64,000 nt of DNA from Bacillus paramycoides (GTDB taxonomy: Bacteria > Bacillota > Bacilli > Bacillales > Bacillaceae_G), in the NCBI RefSeq assembly GCF_001884235.1, contig NZ_MAOI01000058.1, positions 1 through 64,000 of the forward strand, in the 5' to 3' direction. The stretch's first letter is position 1, and every line of letters begins with the position of its first letter. The notes beneath the pieces are model-generated. The model saw only the letters and a program-made list of their open reading frames with translations. It made no database searches and was not told where the DNA came from. Made by a program: the position numbers and the translations under genes. Shown here one piece after another: positions 8,294 through 16,304 of the stretch.

Positions 8294-9139
8294 ATGAACC
8301 ATGAATGCAAATGCCCTTACTTCACTTTTTCCACTCGCGGCACTACTATCCATTACGAATTGTATGAACATAATAATAATATTAATAAAGGGCGACCTAC
8401 TTTCGTACTCGTTCACGGCTTCCTATCTTCCTCATTTAGCTATCGACGCCTCATTCCTTTATTAATGAAAGAAGGTACAGTAATTGCCCTGGATTTACCT
8501 CCATTCGGAAAAAGTGATAAATCTCATCTCTTTAAGTATTCTTATCACAATTTAGCGGCTATTATTATCGATCTGATAGAACATCTAGCTCTCTCGGATA
8601 TTGTATTAGTTGGTCACTCTATGGGTGGACAAATTTCACTCTATGTAAACCGCCTACGCCCTGAATTAATATCAAAGACGATTTTACTATGCAGTTCTAG
8701 TTATTTAGCACGCGCAAATTTGCCTTTACTGTACTCTTCTTATTTACCGTTCTTCCATTTATACGTGAAGAACTGGATTATTCGAAGAGGCATCGTTCAT
8801 AACTTAATGAATGTCGTTCATGACCATTCATTAATTGATAATGAAATGATGGAAGGCTACGCTGCTCCTTTTTATGATAATCGTATATTCCCTGCCTTAA
8901 CTCGAATGATAAGAGACCGTGAAGGTGACTTATCCTCAACTGAATTACAAAAAATCGAAACGCCAATATTACTCATTTGGGGTGAAAAAGACCGCGTCGT
9001 CCCTTTACAGGTAGGACGTCGCTTACACAAAGATTTACCTAATTCAACATTTATCTCTTACGAAAATACAGGTCACTTACTACCTGAAGAAAAACCCGAA
9101 CATGTTTATGAAGAAATCATGGCATTTTCCGCGCGATAA
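8294..9139 (+). CDS. alpha/beta hydrolase (YugF-like)
   Basis: 281 residues with the alpha/beta-hydrolase fold: VLVHGFLSS forms the oxyanion-hole strand near residue 38, the nucleophile serine lies in GHSMGG near 109, an acidic residue in WGEKDRVVP near 230, and the histidine in TGHLLPEE near 258. The full Ser-Asp-His triad is therefore present; the substrate is unknown. The ATG follows GGAGTG by 6 bases. Its position between alaRT and yugE matches B. subtilis yugF. The stop codon runs straight into a partial family A repeat. Confidence 0.85.
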   Translation: MNHECKCPYFTFSTRGTTIHYELYEHNNNINKGRPTFVLVHGFLSSSFSYRRLIPLLMKEGTVIALDLPPFGKSDKSHLFKYSYHNLAAIIIDLIEHLALSDIVLVGHSMGGQISLYVNRLRPELISKTILLCSSSYLARANLPLLYSSYLPFFHLYVKNWIIRRGIVHNLMNVVHDHSLIDNEMMEGYAAPFYDNRIFPALTRMIRDREGDLSSTELQKIETPILLIWGEKDRVVPLQVGRRLHKDLPNSTFISYENTGHLLPEEKPEHVYEEIMAFSAR

Positions 9140-9140
9140 A

Positions 9141-9170
9141 GCGGGATAAAGTGAAACTTTAATTAATCCG
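9141..9170. repeat. palindromic repeat, family A, partial copy
   Basis: GCGGGATAAAGTGAAACTTTAAT joins the end motif and the start motif of the family A repeat without its hairpin core. It looks like the junction left between two tandem copies or a solo end. Confidence 0.6.
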
Positions 9171-9186
9171 AACGAACTAAAATAAA

Positions 9187-9216
9187 CAAAAAGGCTGTCG
9201 GAAATTCCGACAGCCT
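9187..9216 (-). terminator. terminator between yugF and yugE
   Basis: AGGCTGTCGG / CCGACAGCCT with a 5-base loop. The T-run lies on the minus-strand side (reverse of AACAAAAA), so it mainly serves yugE; its right arm reaches the yugE stop codon. Confidence 0.75.
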
Positions 9217-9466
9217 ATAATGAACAGCTTCCGCCTTCTTTTAGTACAAGTAATTCCACAGCTAACTTCTCACACTTTTCAAGCGCAGGCACTTCCTCAA
9301 AAGACATAAAGTATATATGTTGAATCTTCTTTGCGATATATTTCGGATCGTCAAACACACTTACAACGTTCACAACATCGCTCGCTTCTGTTTCGTAAAA
9401 CTCCGGTCCCATTTGAAACGGGTCCCAATTTTTCACAACATCTATCATCTTTTCATATGCACCCAT
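9215..9466 (-). CDS. yugE: DUF1871 family protein (YugE-like)
   Basis: 83 residues, acidic and probably a small helical cytosolic protein. The opening YEKMIDVVKNWDPFQMG and the central YIAKKIQHIYFMSF are characteristic of DUF1871/YugE; the function is unknown. It ends in EGGSCSL. The gene lies divergent from patB, as in B. subtilis. Confidence 0.8.
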   Translation of the reverse strand: MGAYEKMIDVVKNWDPFQMGPEFYETEASDVVNVVSVFDDPKYIAKKIQHIYFMSFEEVPALEKCEKLAVELLVLKEGGSCSL

Positions 9467-9583
9467 CTACTTCCCGCCTTTTCACTTTTTAGTGCTTTTC
9501 TTTATCGTATCACATCAGCTATTCTATAAGAAGAGAGAGAACTTTCATAACTTAACGGTTTTACAGAAGAAAGGGGAAAACAT

Positions 9584-10738
9584 ATGCAGCTATTTCATAA
9601 AACGGTAAATCGTCGCGGAACACATAGTACAAAATGGGATACATATAAAAACGAAGAACTCATTCATGCTTGGATTGCCGATATGGATTTTGAAGTACCA
9701 AAACCAATTCAAGCTGCATTACAAAAACGGATAGAACATCCTATTTTCGGCTATACACTTCCTCCCGAAAATATTGGAGATATTATTTGTGATTGGGCAC
9801 AAAGCCAATACAATTGGGATATACAAAAAGAGTGGATTGTATTTAGCGCAGGCATCGTTCCAGCTCTTAGTACGAGCATACAAGCTTTAACGAAAGAAGG
9901 TGAATCCGTACTCGTACAACCTCCTATTTATCCACCATTTTTTGAAATGGTCACAACGAATAACAGGAAATTATGTGAAAGTCCATTAAAGAAACAAAAT
10001 GGCACATATGCGATAGACTTTGAGCATTTAGAAACGCAATTTCAACAAGGTGTAAAACTGATGCTTCTTTGTAGCCCTCACAATCCTATCGGACGCGTTT
10101 GGACGAAAGAGGAACTAACAAAGCTCGGTACGTTATGTACAAAATATAATGTAACCGTTGTCGCGGATGAAATTCACGCTGATATTATTTACGCAGGTCA
10201 TACCCATACACCGTTTGCCTCTTTATCTGAAGAATTAGCAGCGCGCACAATTACTTGTATGGCTCCGAGCAAAACATTTAATATCGCCGGGTTACAAGCA
10301 TCTATCATTATTATTCCGGATGAAAAACTCCGTAATGCCTTTACGTCTATTCAATATAGACAAGGATTTCACGGATTAAATATATTTGCTTATACAGCAA
10401 TGCAAAGTGCATATACAGAATGTAATGATTGGCTAAGTGAAATTCGATTATACGTTGAAGAGAACGCTCGATTTGCTTGTGAGTATATTCAAAACCACAT
10501 ACCAACTCTTTCTGTAATGAAACCAGAAGGTAGTTTTTTACTGTGGATTGATTGTTCACGCTTGAACCTTTCTCAAAATGAGCGAACAACATTACTCGAA
10601 GAGAAAGGAAAAATCATCGTTGAACCTGGTGAGAAATATGGATTGGGTGGAACTGAGCATATTCGAATCAACATCGGCTGTCCAAGGTCCGTCTTAGAAG
10701 AGATTTTAAACAGACTTCGTAATACATTTTCATCGTAA
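9584..10738 (+). CDS. patB: MalY/PatB-type cystathionine beta-lyase
   Basis: 384 residues, fold-type I PLP enzyme. WIADMDFEVP near the N-terminus, SPHNPIGRVW, VVADEIHADI and the PLP-lysine segment APSKTFNIAGLQ are diagnostic of the MalY/PatB branch, which cleaves C-S bonds in cystathionine and related thioethers to feed homocysteine and methionine synthesis. The ATG follows AAAGGGGAAA. It stands alone, divergent from yugE, with its own terminator. Confidence 0.92.
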   Translation: MQLFHKTVNRRGTHSTKWDTYKNEELIHAWIADMDFEVPKPIQAALQKRIEHPIFGYTLPPENIGDIICDWAQSQYNWDIQKEWIVFSAGIVPALSTSIQALTKEGESVLVQPPIYPPFFEMVTTNNRKLCESPLKKQNGTYAIDFEHLETQFQQGVKLMLLCSPHNPIGRVWTKEELTKLGTLCTKYNVTVVADEIHADIIYAGHTHTPFASLSEELAARTITCMAPSKTFNIAGLQASIIIIPDEKLRNAFTSIQYRQGFHGLNIFAYTAMQSAYTECNDWLSEIRLYVEENARFACEYIQNHIPTLSVMKPEGSFLLWIDCSRLNLSQNERTTLLEEKGKIIVEPGEKYGLGGTEHIRINIGCPRSVLEEILNRLRNTFSS

Positions 10739-10744
10739 TATAAC

Positions 10745-10776
10745 AGAAGCTACCTTAATGGTAGCTTCTATTTTTT
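10745..10776 (+). terminator. terminator after patB
   Basis: AGAAGCTACC / GGTAGCTTCT with a 5-base loop, then A and six Ts. It overlaps the 3' end of the convergent sodC-like gene. Confidence 0.85.
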
Positions 10777-11307
10777 CTTCATTTCTGACGCTTTTTTAAC
10801 AATAACACCGCAAGCAATTCGATTACCAGATTTTCCTGCTGGTTGTGTCATACCATCATCAGGGTTTTCTGTAATTATAATAGACGCTCCATCTTTTCTA
10901 TGAATCGTCGTTTTCCCTTCTTCAAGTGTTATATGCGGCGCGTCGATTTCCGCTTTAATCTTTCCAGAACCGTCTGCAACTACGTTCGGTAAATCACCGT
11001 TTTCTGCACCTTTCGGATTGAGGAGTCCGTGCTTTTTCTTATCTGGATTAAAATGATTCCCAGATGATTCAAAACGAGGTGCTTTACACTCTCCAATTTC
11101 GTGTACATGTATTCCATGCGGGCCTGGTGTAAAACCTTCCGCTTTAATCTTAATCTTCACTCCACTTGTTTGTTGAACGACTTTTGCAGTCCCAACTTCA
11201 TCACCTGAAGCATTATGTAATTTCACATCAATTTCTTTCGGCTTTCCTTGGTCACAACCCGCCATCAGAAATAACAAACAACAACTAAAAAAAAGCCGTC
11301 TTTTCAT
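10768..11307 (-). CDS. sodC: Cu/Zn superoxide dismutase-like lipoprotein
   Basis: 179 residues. A lipoprotein signal ends in LMAGC (C18), then a SodC domain (about 26-170). Present are HVH (67, 69), H85 in GNHFNP, H93, D105 in GDLPN, and the disulfide cysteines C74 and C166. By alignment to the family two ligands are missing: the zinc histidine before GDLPN is E102, and the fourth copper histidine is T146 in IIITENPDD. Dismutase activity is therefore doubtful; a metal-binding or structural role is possible, as for the degenerate YojM of B. subtilis. The start is set by GGAGGG six bases before the ATG; a longer ORF upstream is spurious. Confidence 0.85.
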   Translation of the reverse strand: MKRRLFFSCCLLFLMAGCDQGKPKEIDVKLHNASGDEVGTAKVVQQTSGVKIKIKAEGFTPGPHGIHVHEIGECKAPRFESSGNHFNPDKKKHGLLNPKGAENGDLPNVVADGSGKIKAEIDAPHITLEEGKTTIHRKDGASIIITENPDDGMTQPAGKSGNRIACGVIVKKASEMKKK

Positions 11308-11375
11308 TCTATTCCCTCCAAAATACATTCTGCCCTTAGATTGTCCGAGCATAGAGGGAAACATACAAAAATGAA

Positions 11376-11552
11376 TTAGTGTTTCTTCTCAGCTAAAAGC
11401 TTCTCTTCTACTTTCTGTAATCGCTCTGCTTCTCGTTTTGATACACGAATGAACATACGCCACGTAGCAACCGCACCGATGATAAATAGAACGCAAACAA
11501 TACCTGGAATAATATATTCTGTTTTATCTTCCGGAAAATATAAAGGCATCAT
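11376..11552 (-). CDS. small single-span membrane protein
   Basis: 58 residues. One hydrophobic helix (about residues 14-34) is followed by a highly charged tail, SKREAERLQKVEEKLLAEKK, likely a cytoplasmic coiled coil. I do not recognise a family. The ATG at 11550-11552 is 8 bases after AAGGAG; the GTG three codons earlier overlaps the ribosome-binding site. It lies just upstream of the sodC-like gene on the same strand. Confidence 0.65.
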   Translation of the reverse strand: MMPLYFPEDKTEYIIPGIVCVLFIIGAVATWRMFIRVSKREAERLQKVEEKLLAEKKH

Positions 11553-11719
11553 AGGGAACACTCCTTATCAGGGATTCATAAAAAACAACATCAGAATTTT
11601 CTGTCATATTATTTTAAATTATAGTTGAACCCATTCATATTCTCAAGGACATTCCGTGAACGAATGATTTCTTTGACTCCTTCACGCACTTTCCTTACTA
11701 TTAATTTGAGGTGAAAAAT

Positions 11720-12103
11720 ATGAGAGAAACATTTGAAATTGGTGAAATCGTTACTGGTATTTATAAAACTGGAAAATATATCGGCGAAATTACAAATAGC
11801 CGCCCTGGCAGTTACGTCGTAAAAGTATTAGCTGTTTTAAAACATCCAGTGCAGGGTGATTTACATAATGTAAAACAAGCTGATGTACCATTTTTCCATG
11901 AAAGACGCGCTTTAGCTTTCCGTGAACAGACGAACATTCCAGAACAAATGGTGAAAAAATATGAAGGAGAAATCCCGGATTATACAGAGTCACTAAAATT
12001 AGCATTAGAAACTCAAATGAATTCATTTTCTGAAGATGATTCACCTTTTGCAGGGCGTAGTCTAGAAACACTTCAGCAATTGAAGCAAGATTACAAACTC
12101 TAA
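11720..12103 (+). CDS. kapB: kinase-associated lipoprotein B homologue KapB
   Basis: 127 residues from the ATG at 11720, six bases after GAGGTG. The beta-rich domain with FEIGEIVTGIYKTGKYIGE and VLKHPVQGDLHN is typical of KapB, which in B. subtilis is required for KinB signalling into the sporulation phosphorelay. No lipobox is visible here, so the historical name lipoprotein does not describe this protein. The partner gene kapD lies convergent just downstream. Confidence 0.88.
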   Translation: MRETFEIGEIVTGIYKTGKYIGEITNSRPGSYVVKVLAVLKHPVQGDLHNVKQADVPFFHERRALAFREQTNIPEQMVKKYEGEIPDYTESLKLALETQMNSFSEDDSPFAGRSLETLQQLKQDYKL

Positions 12104-12105
12104 AA

Positions 12106-12145
12106 AAACAAAACGACCAAATTACATATTGTGCAATTTGGTCGT
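12106..12145 (-). terminator. terminator between kapB and kapD
   Basis: ACGACCAAATT / AATTTGGTCGT, 11 base pairs, with a T-rich tail on the minus strand (reverse of AAAAAAACAAA). It mainly serves kapD. Confidence 0.75.
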
Positions 12146-12768
12146 TACTGTGTACTGACTTTCTTTAACACTTTCGAAAAATCAACAAGCTCCCCTAATG
12201 TTGGAGGTGCTGGTTTGACTAAATACTCTTTATCTTTTTCTACTAACTTAAAAATATTATATGTCGTCATCGCATCATCAAGCGCACAATGATGCTTTCC
12301 TGTTCCTACTTTTCCATACGCCTCAATCGCTTTCCACAATCCTGTTTGATTTCGCTCCCCAAAAAACTTTTTATACTCAAGCGATAAATCACGGAACTGC
12401 CCGAAGAATGGAAATACTACTCCCGCCATTTCGCAGTTATGCTTCAATACTTTCATATCCATATTTCCCCACGTTACAATTGTCGGTTTGCATCTCTTTT
12501 CATATTCGGCAAGTTTCTCAACAAGTTCATGAAAAGAAATTCCTTTGTCCACTACTTCTTGTTTAATTCCTAAAAATTTTTTACATCGATCTGTTAAGGA
12601 CGGAAATGTTTTTGGCCTGACATGTGACGAATACGTATCTTCCACCTTACAACCAACAACTGAAACGAGTCCTACCTCAATAATTTCTGGGAAAAAACCT
12701 TTTGGTTTTTTTCTATGCTGGGGCATCGTAAACTCAAAGTCTAAAAATAAAAATCGTTGTTCATCCAT
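12145..12768 (-). CDS. kapD: 3'-5' exonuclease KapD (KinA pathway inhibitor)
   Basis: 207 residues with a DEDDh exonuclease fold: FLFLDFEFT supplies the first Asp/Glu pair, GNMDMKVLKHNC the second Asp, and HCALDDAMTT the catalytic His/Asp. B. subtilis KapD inhibits the KinA route to sporulation. GGAAGGG precedes the ATG by 5 bases. The convergent pairing with kapB conserves a sporulation-control locus. Confidence 0.88.
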   Translation of the reverse strand: MDEQRFLFLDFEFTMPQHRKKPKGFFPEIIEVGLVSVVGCKVEDTYSSHVRPKTFPSLTDRCKKFLGIKQEVVDKGISFHELVEKLAEYEKRCKPTIVTWGNMDMKVLKHNCEMAGVVFPFFGQFRDLSLEYKKFFGERNQTGLWKAIEAYGKVGTGKHHCALDDAMTTYNIFKLVEKDKEYLVKPAPPTLGELVDFSKVLKKVSTQ

Positions 12769-12957
12769 ACGATCCCTTCCTTATCATTTTTGTCATTCCT
12801 TTCTATTTGACACTCCTACACGAACAAGCTCGAACGCTGATTCCATTTTAAATATTCAGATTGGATGTATCTTATATATATGTCAAATGCCCGCAAATAT
12901 TTTAAAAAATAAGAAAAAATGACCTATGCAGAAAATATGACAAAATAGCCCCTTTCA

Positions 12958-12987
12958 TTTACATCCGCCATTTTCCTACTTTATAAT
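12958..12987 (+). promoter_or_regulatory. promoter of the ArsB/NhaD-type transporter gene
   Basis: TTTACA (12958-12963), an 18-base spacer and TATAAT (12982-12987), about 70 bases upstream of the start codon. Confidence 0.5.
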
Positions 12988-13057
12988 GACGTTATGTGTG
13001 TTTCTTCTAGAACATTTTTGACACACTAAGAAAAGTGAATGAAAGGAGATGAGAGTT

Positions 13058-14383
13058 TTGCACGAAACAACGCAAGAGCTCGCAAACTGGCAGTATTATT
13101 TTGCTATCGCAGTCTTTTTAATTACATATGCCATTATTATTTCTGAAAAAATTAACCGCGCTGTCATCGCACTTCTTGGTGCAGCACTCATGGTAATTGT
13201 GGGTGTCGTTGACTTACACAACGCCTTTACGAAACATATTGAATGGGGAACTATTACGTTACTCATCGGTATGATGATTCTAGTAAACATTACAAGTAAG
13301 TCAGGGGTCTTCCAATACGTTGCCATTAAAGCTGCAAAAGGAGCACAAGGAAATCCAATTAAAATTTTAATTTCACTTTCCTTACTTACCGCGCTTGGCT
13401 CCGCATTTTTAGATAACGTTACAACAGTACTTCTTGTTGTTCCAGTTACTTTATCTATTACGCGCATACTGCAAGTAAATCCTGTTCCATATTTACTTTC
13501 TGAAATTATTTTTTCAAACATCGGAGGAACAGCAACATTAATTGGTGATCCACCAAATATTATGATTGGTTCTGCAAATAAGCATTTAGATTTCAATGCT
13601 TTCTTATTAAACTTAGCACCTATCGTAATTATTATCATTGCTGTTACAGCGACAATGCTTTACTTCATGTACCGTAAGCAATTAATTGCTGATCCTGTAC
13701 AAGTTAAAAAATTAATGAGCTTAGATGAAAAACAATACATTAAAGATCCAGTATTAATGAAGAAATCTTTAACAATACTTGGACTTACTATTTTAGGTTT
13801 CATGACTCATTCCATTTTCCATATTGATGCAGCTATCATTGCCTTAACTGGCGCTACTGTACTTATGCTAATCGGTGTGAAAGAACATGAAATTGAAGAG
13901 GTATTCGCTAGTGTAGAGTGGGTAACAATCTTCTTCTTCGCGGGACTATTCGTACTCGTTGGAGGACTTATCGATATCGGTCTTATCAAAATGTTAGCTC
14001 AAAAAGTAATTGGAATAACAGGTGGAGATATTTCTCACGCATCTATCCTTATTCTATGGGTATCTGGTATCGCCTCTGCAACAATCGATAACATTCCATT
14101 CGTTGCAACAATGATCCCACTTATTAACGATATGGCAGTCGGGCTAGGTTTATCACCTTCTGACGCACAAATCGACGTACTATGGTGGGCATTAGCATTA
14201 GGTGCTTGCCTAGGTGGAAATGGAACATTAATCGGGGCTTCCGCTAACGTAATCGTAGCCGGTATCGCTAGCCGTGAAGGGCATAAATTTAGCTACATGG
14301 ACTTCCTAAAAGTCGGTTTCCCAATTATGATCGTTTCATTAATCATTTCTCACATTTACATTTACTTACGCTACCTTATGTAG
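13058..14383 (+). CDS. ArsB/NhaD-type ion transporter (IT superfamily)
   Basis: 441 residues with about 11-12 transmembrane helices. The repeated re-entrant motifs, GSAFLDNVTTVLLVVPVT with GGTATLIGDPPNIMIGSA in the first half and GIASATIDNIPFVATMIPL with GGNGTLIGASANVIVAGIA in the second, are the inverted-repeat signature of the ArsB/NhaD/CitM-like superfamily. The transported ion (arsenite, sodium/proton or organic anion) cannot be told from sequence, and no ars operon is nearby. The start is TTG at 13058, 9 bases after AAGGAG; the ATG at 13049 abuts that site. Confidence 0.87.
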   Translation: MHETTQELANWQYYFAIAVFLITYAIIISEKINRAVIALLGAALMVIVGVVDLHNAFTKHIEWGTITLLIGMMILVNITSKSGVFQYVAIKAAKGAQGNPIKILISLSLLTALGSAFLDNVTTVLLVVPVTLSITRILQVNPVPYLLSEIIFSNIGGTATLIGDPPNIMIGSANKHLDFNAFLLNLAPIVIIIIAVTATMLYFMYRKQLIADPVQVKKLMSLDEKQYIKDPVLMKKSLTILGLTILGFMTHSIFHIDAAIIALTGATVLMLIGVKEHEIEEVFASVEWVTIFFFAGLFVLVGGLIDIGLIKMLAQKVIGITGGDISHASILILWVSGIASATIDNIPFVATMIPLINDMAVGLGLSPSDAQIDVLWWALALGACLGGNGTLIGASANVIVAGIASREGHKFSYMDFLKVGFPIMIVSLIISHIYIYLRYLM

Positions 14384-14386
14384 TAG

Positions 14387-14419
14387 AAAAAGCGCCCTGC
14401 CAAGCAGGGCGCTTTTTTT
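14387..14419 (+). terminator. terminator after the ion transporter
   Basis: AAAAAGCGCCCTGC / GCAGGGCGCTTTTT with a 3-base loop and a T-run. Confidence 0.9.
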
Positions 14420-14506
14420 CTGGAACAAAGCTCAATATATAAGCGCAATTTCAAATATATCAGCTATTTTCTCATTATATCGACTTATCAACAAAGAATG
14501 ACAAAT

Positions 14507-14974
14507 CTACTCGTTATACCTCACCGGCTCATTTCGAATAATGAATAAATGAATCGGCAAGAACACCGAAAATGTAATTGTATGAATGATAGTAAATAGT
14601 ATGGCATTCGTTCCGTATCTATCTAAAATAGCGTAGATGAGATAAATAGACAGCACAATCGACACAGCCATTGCTAGCAAACTTATAATTGGTACATAAT
14701 TAAAAATAAAGCATGCGACATATATGCCGAATACTTTCCATCCTGCTTCTTCTTTCAAGAAATCCGGCAATTTATCTTTCGCTAAGTCCCCCCACGTCTT
14801 ACTATTTAAAAAAGGAATAAACGCAAGAACACCATCAGTTGCACCATCATTTTTCGCCATCGTATAAAGTGCAAAAGCCGTTAACAAATACGAAATAATG
14901 ATCCAAAGTAAAACGACAATAATAAACGCAAAACTAAGAGCAAAGAAACCTGCTAGTACGCCTTGATCTTCCAT
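14507..14974 (-). CDS. four-TM membrane protein of unknown function
   Basis: 155 residues with about four hydrophobic helices (roughly 10-38, 80-98, 96-118 and 122-145). The loop between the first two contains AKNDGATDGVLAFIPFLNSKTWGDLAKDK, which resembles the cytosolic loop of small-subunit membrane proteins, but I do not recognise the family. The ATG lies 7 bases after AGAGGAG. It sits divergent from alkD. Confidence 0.65.
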   Translation of the reverse strand: MEDQGVLAGFFALSFAFIIVVLLWIIISYLLTAFALYTMAKNDGATDGVLAFIPFLNSKTWGDLAKDKLPDFLKEEAGWKVFGIYVACFIFNYVPIISLLAMAVSIVLSIYLIYAILDRYGTNAILFTIIHTITFSVFLPIHLFIIRNEPVRYNE

Positions 14975-15092
14975 CTTATCCTCTCCTCTCTCTTCTCAAC
15001 ATATTTCATTAACCTACAAGTTATGTTTTAAAATTCATCCAAACTCTCTGTATAATAATATGAGAAAGACAATAAGAGAGGAGAACGTACTT

Positions 15093-15806
15093 ATGCATCC
15101 ATTTGTAAAAGCATTACAAGAGCATTTTACAGCTCATAAAAATCCTGAAAAAGCAGAACCGATGGCACGTTATATGAAAAATCACTTCCCCTTTCTCGGT
15201 ATTCAAACTCCCGAGCGAAGACAATTATTGAAAGACGTCATTCAAATACATACTCTCCCAGATAAAAAGGACTTTCAAATTATCGTACGTGAGCTTTGGG
15301 ACTTACCAGAACGTGAATTTCAAGCTGCCGCACTCGACATACTACAAAAATATAGAAAACATATAAATGAAACTCATATCCCCTTTTTAGAAGAACTTAT
15401 TGTTACAAAATCTTGGTGGGATACTGTCGACGGCATCGTCCCTACATTTTTAGGTAACATCTTTTTAAAACATCCAGAATTAATTTCCGCATATATTCCA
15501 AAATGGATTGCATCAGAAAACATATGGCTACAACGTGCCGCTATTTTATTCCAGCTGAAATATAAACAAAAGATGGATGAAGAACTCCTTTTCTGGATTA
15601 TCGGACAACTGAACTCATCAAAAGAATTTTTCATTCAAAAAGCGATCGGCTGGGTCCTTCGTGAATACGCAAAAACAAGGCCTGATGTAGTTTGGGAATA
15701 CGTTCAAACTAACAAACTCGCTCCGTTAAGTAAACGCGAAGCAATTAAGCACATTAAACAAACTTACGGAATAAATAACGAAAAAATAGGCGAGACTCTA
15801 TCATAG
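15093..15806 (+). CDS. alkD: DNA alkylation repair glycosylase AlkD
   Basis: 237 residues, the exact length of the characterised B. cereus enzyme, built of HEAT-like helical repeats. The residues shown to matter in B. cereus AlkD are here: W109 and D113 in KSWWDTVD, and W187 in AIGWVLREY. The enzyme removes bulky and cationic N3/N7-alkylpurines without flipping the base. The ATG at 15093 has GAGAGGAG 8 bases upstream and gives the known N-terminus MHPFVKALQEHF; an in-frame ATG 33 bases earlier is unlikely. Confidence 0.96.
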   Translation: MHPFVKALQEHFTAHKNPEKAEPMARYMKNHFPFLGIQTPERRQLLKDVIQIHTLPDKKDFQIIVRELWDLPEREFQAAALDILQKYRKHINETHIPFLEELIVTKSWWDTVDGIVPTFLGNIFLKHPELISAYIPKWIASENIWLQRAAILFQLKYKQKMDEELLFWIIGQLNSSKEFFIQKAIGWVLREYAKTRPDVVWEYVQTNKLAPLSKREAIKHIKQTYGINNEKIGETLS

Positions 15807-15823
15807 ATAGGCACGTTCCTCTA

Positions 15824-15852
15824 TTGTGATTTAAAAAAGAACGTGATAGAAT
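15824..15852 (+). promoter_or_regulatory. glyQS promoter
   Basis: TTGTGA (15824-15829), 17 bases and TAGAAT (15847-15852). Transcription would start near 15859, at the head of the T-box leader. Confidence 0.6.
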
Positions 15853-15858
15853 ATGTTC

Positions 15859-16067
15859 ATTATTATTAATATAAGTAGCGATGACGGACTTATAAGTACT
15901 TGCACAAAAGCGATTCAGGGATAGTGAAAGCCTGAAACCGCAAGGAAACGGCAGTCTCGAGCAATACGTGATGAAAGTGGATGTGCGAAATGCGCATCAA
16001 CTAGGGTGGAACCGCGGGTATATACAAGCTCGTCCCTAGGCAAAATTGCCTAGAGACGAGCTTTTTT
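15859..16067 (+). promoter_or_regulatory. glycine T-box riboswitch
   Basis: The leader ends in the canonical T-box AGGGTGGAACCGCG (16003-16016) and a strong terminator (16026-16041 pairing with 16048-16063, then Ts). The likely specifier codon is GGC (15950-15952) in GAAACGGCAG, read by tRNA-Gly. Uncharged tRNA-Gly should favour the antiterminator and allow transcription of glyQS. What is unusual is that the synthetase gene starts 237 bases after the terminator, with a repeat element in between. Confidence 0.92.
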
Positions 16068-16075
16068 GTATTTAA

Positions 16076-16250
16076 TTTAAAAGCGGAGGTGACTCGCTCA
16101 GAACAGGAGGGCATTGGAGCTCCTGACGAAGAGGCGCTTTTTGCCTCACAGGAAGGCGCGAAATGACCGACTGTTCTAGTCACCGGAGCTGGATAATTTA
16201 AAAGCGGAAGCGGCTCATTCAAAATGTGAGGCGGAAATAGCTCGTTTCAC
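16076..16250. repeat. structured repeat, family B, copy 1 plus partial second unit
   Basis: A unit starting TTAAAAGCGGAGGTGACTCG runs to 16200, where the start motif TTAAAAGCGGAAGCGGCTC begins again and continues to about 16250. The unit folds: GGTGACT (16088-16094) and AGAACAG (16100-16106) pair with CTGTTCT (16171-16177) and AGTCACC (16178-16184). A second copy lies at 46466-46611. It is inserted between the T-box terminator and the glyQS ribosome-binding site. Confidence 0.75.
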
Positions 16251-16304
16251 AAGTACCCATCACGTCATCACCAATACGTTAACTTTCAAAAGGAGGATTT
16301 TATT

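Noticed and set aside
13096-13638. 180-residue minus-strand frame inside the ion transporter gene
   Set aside because: A mirror of the hydrophobic coding sequence; no ribosome-binding site, and the sense frame is clearly conserved.
16001-16222. Minus-strand frame MNEPLPLLNYPAPVTR across the T-box terminator and repeat
   Set aside because: It lies in a T-box terminator and a folded repeat; the apparent coding is due to the repeat's composition.
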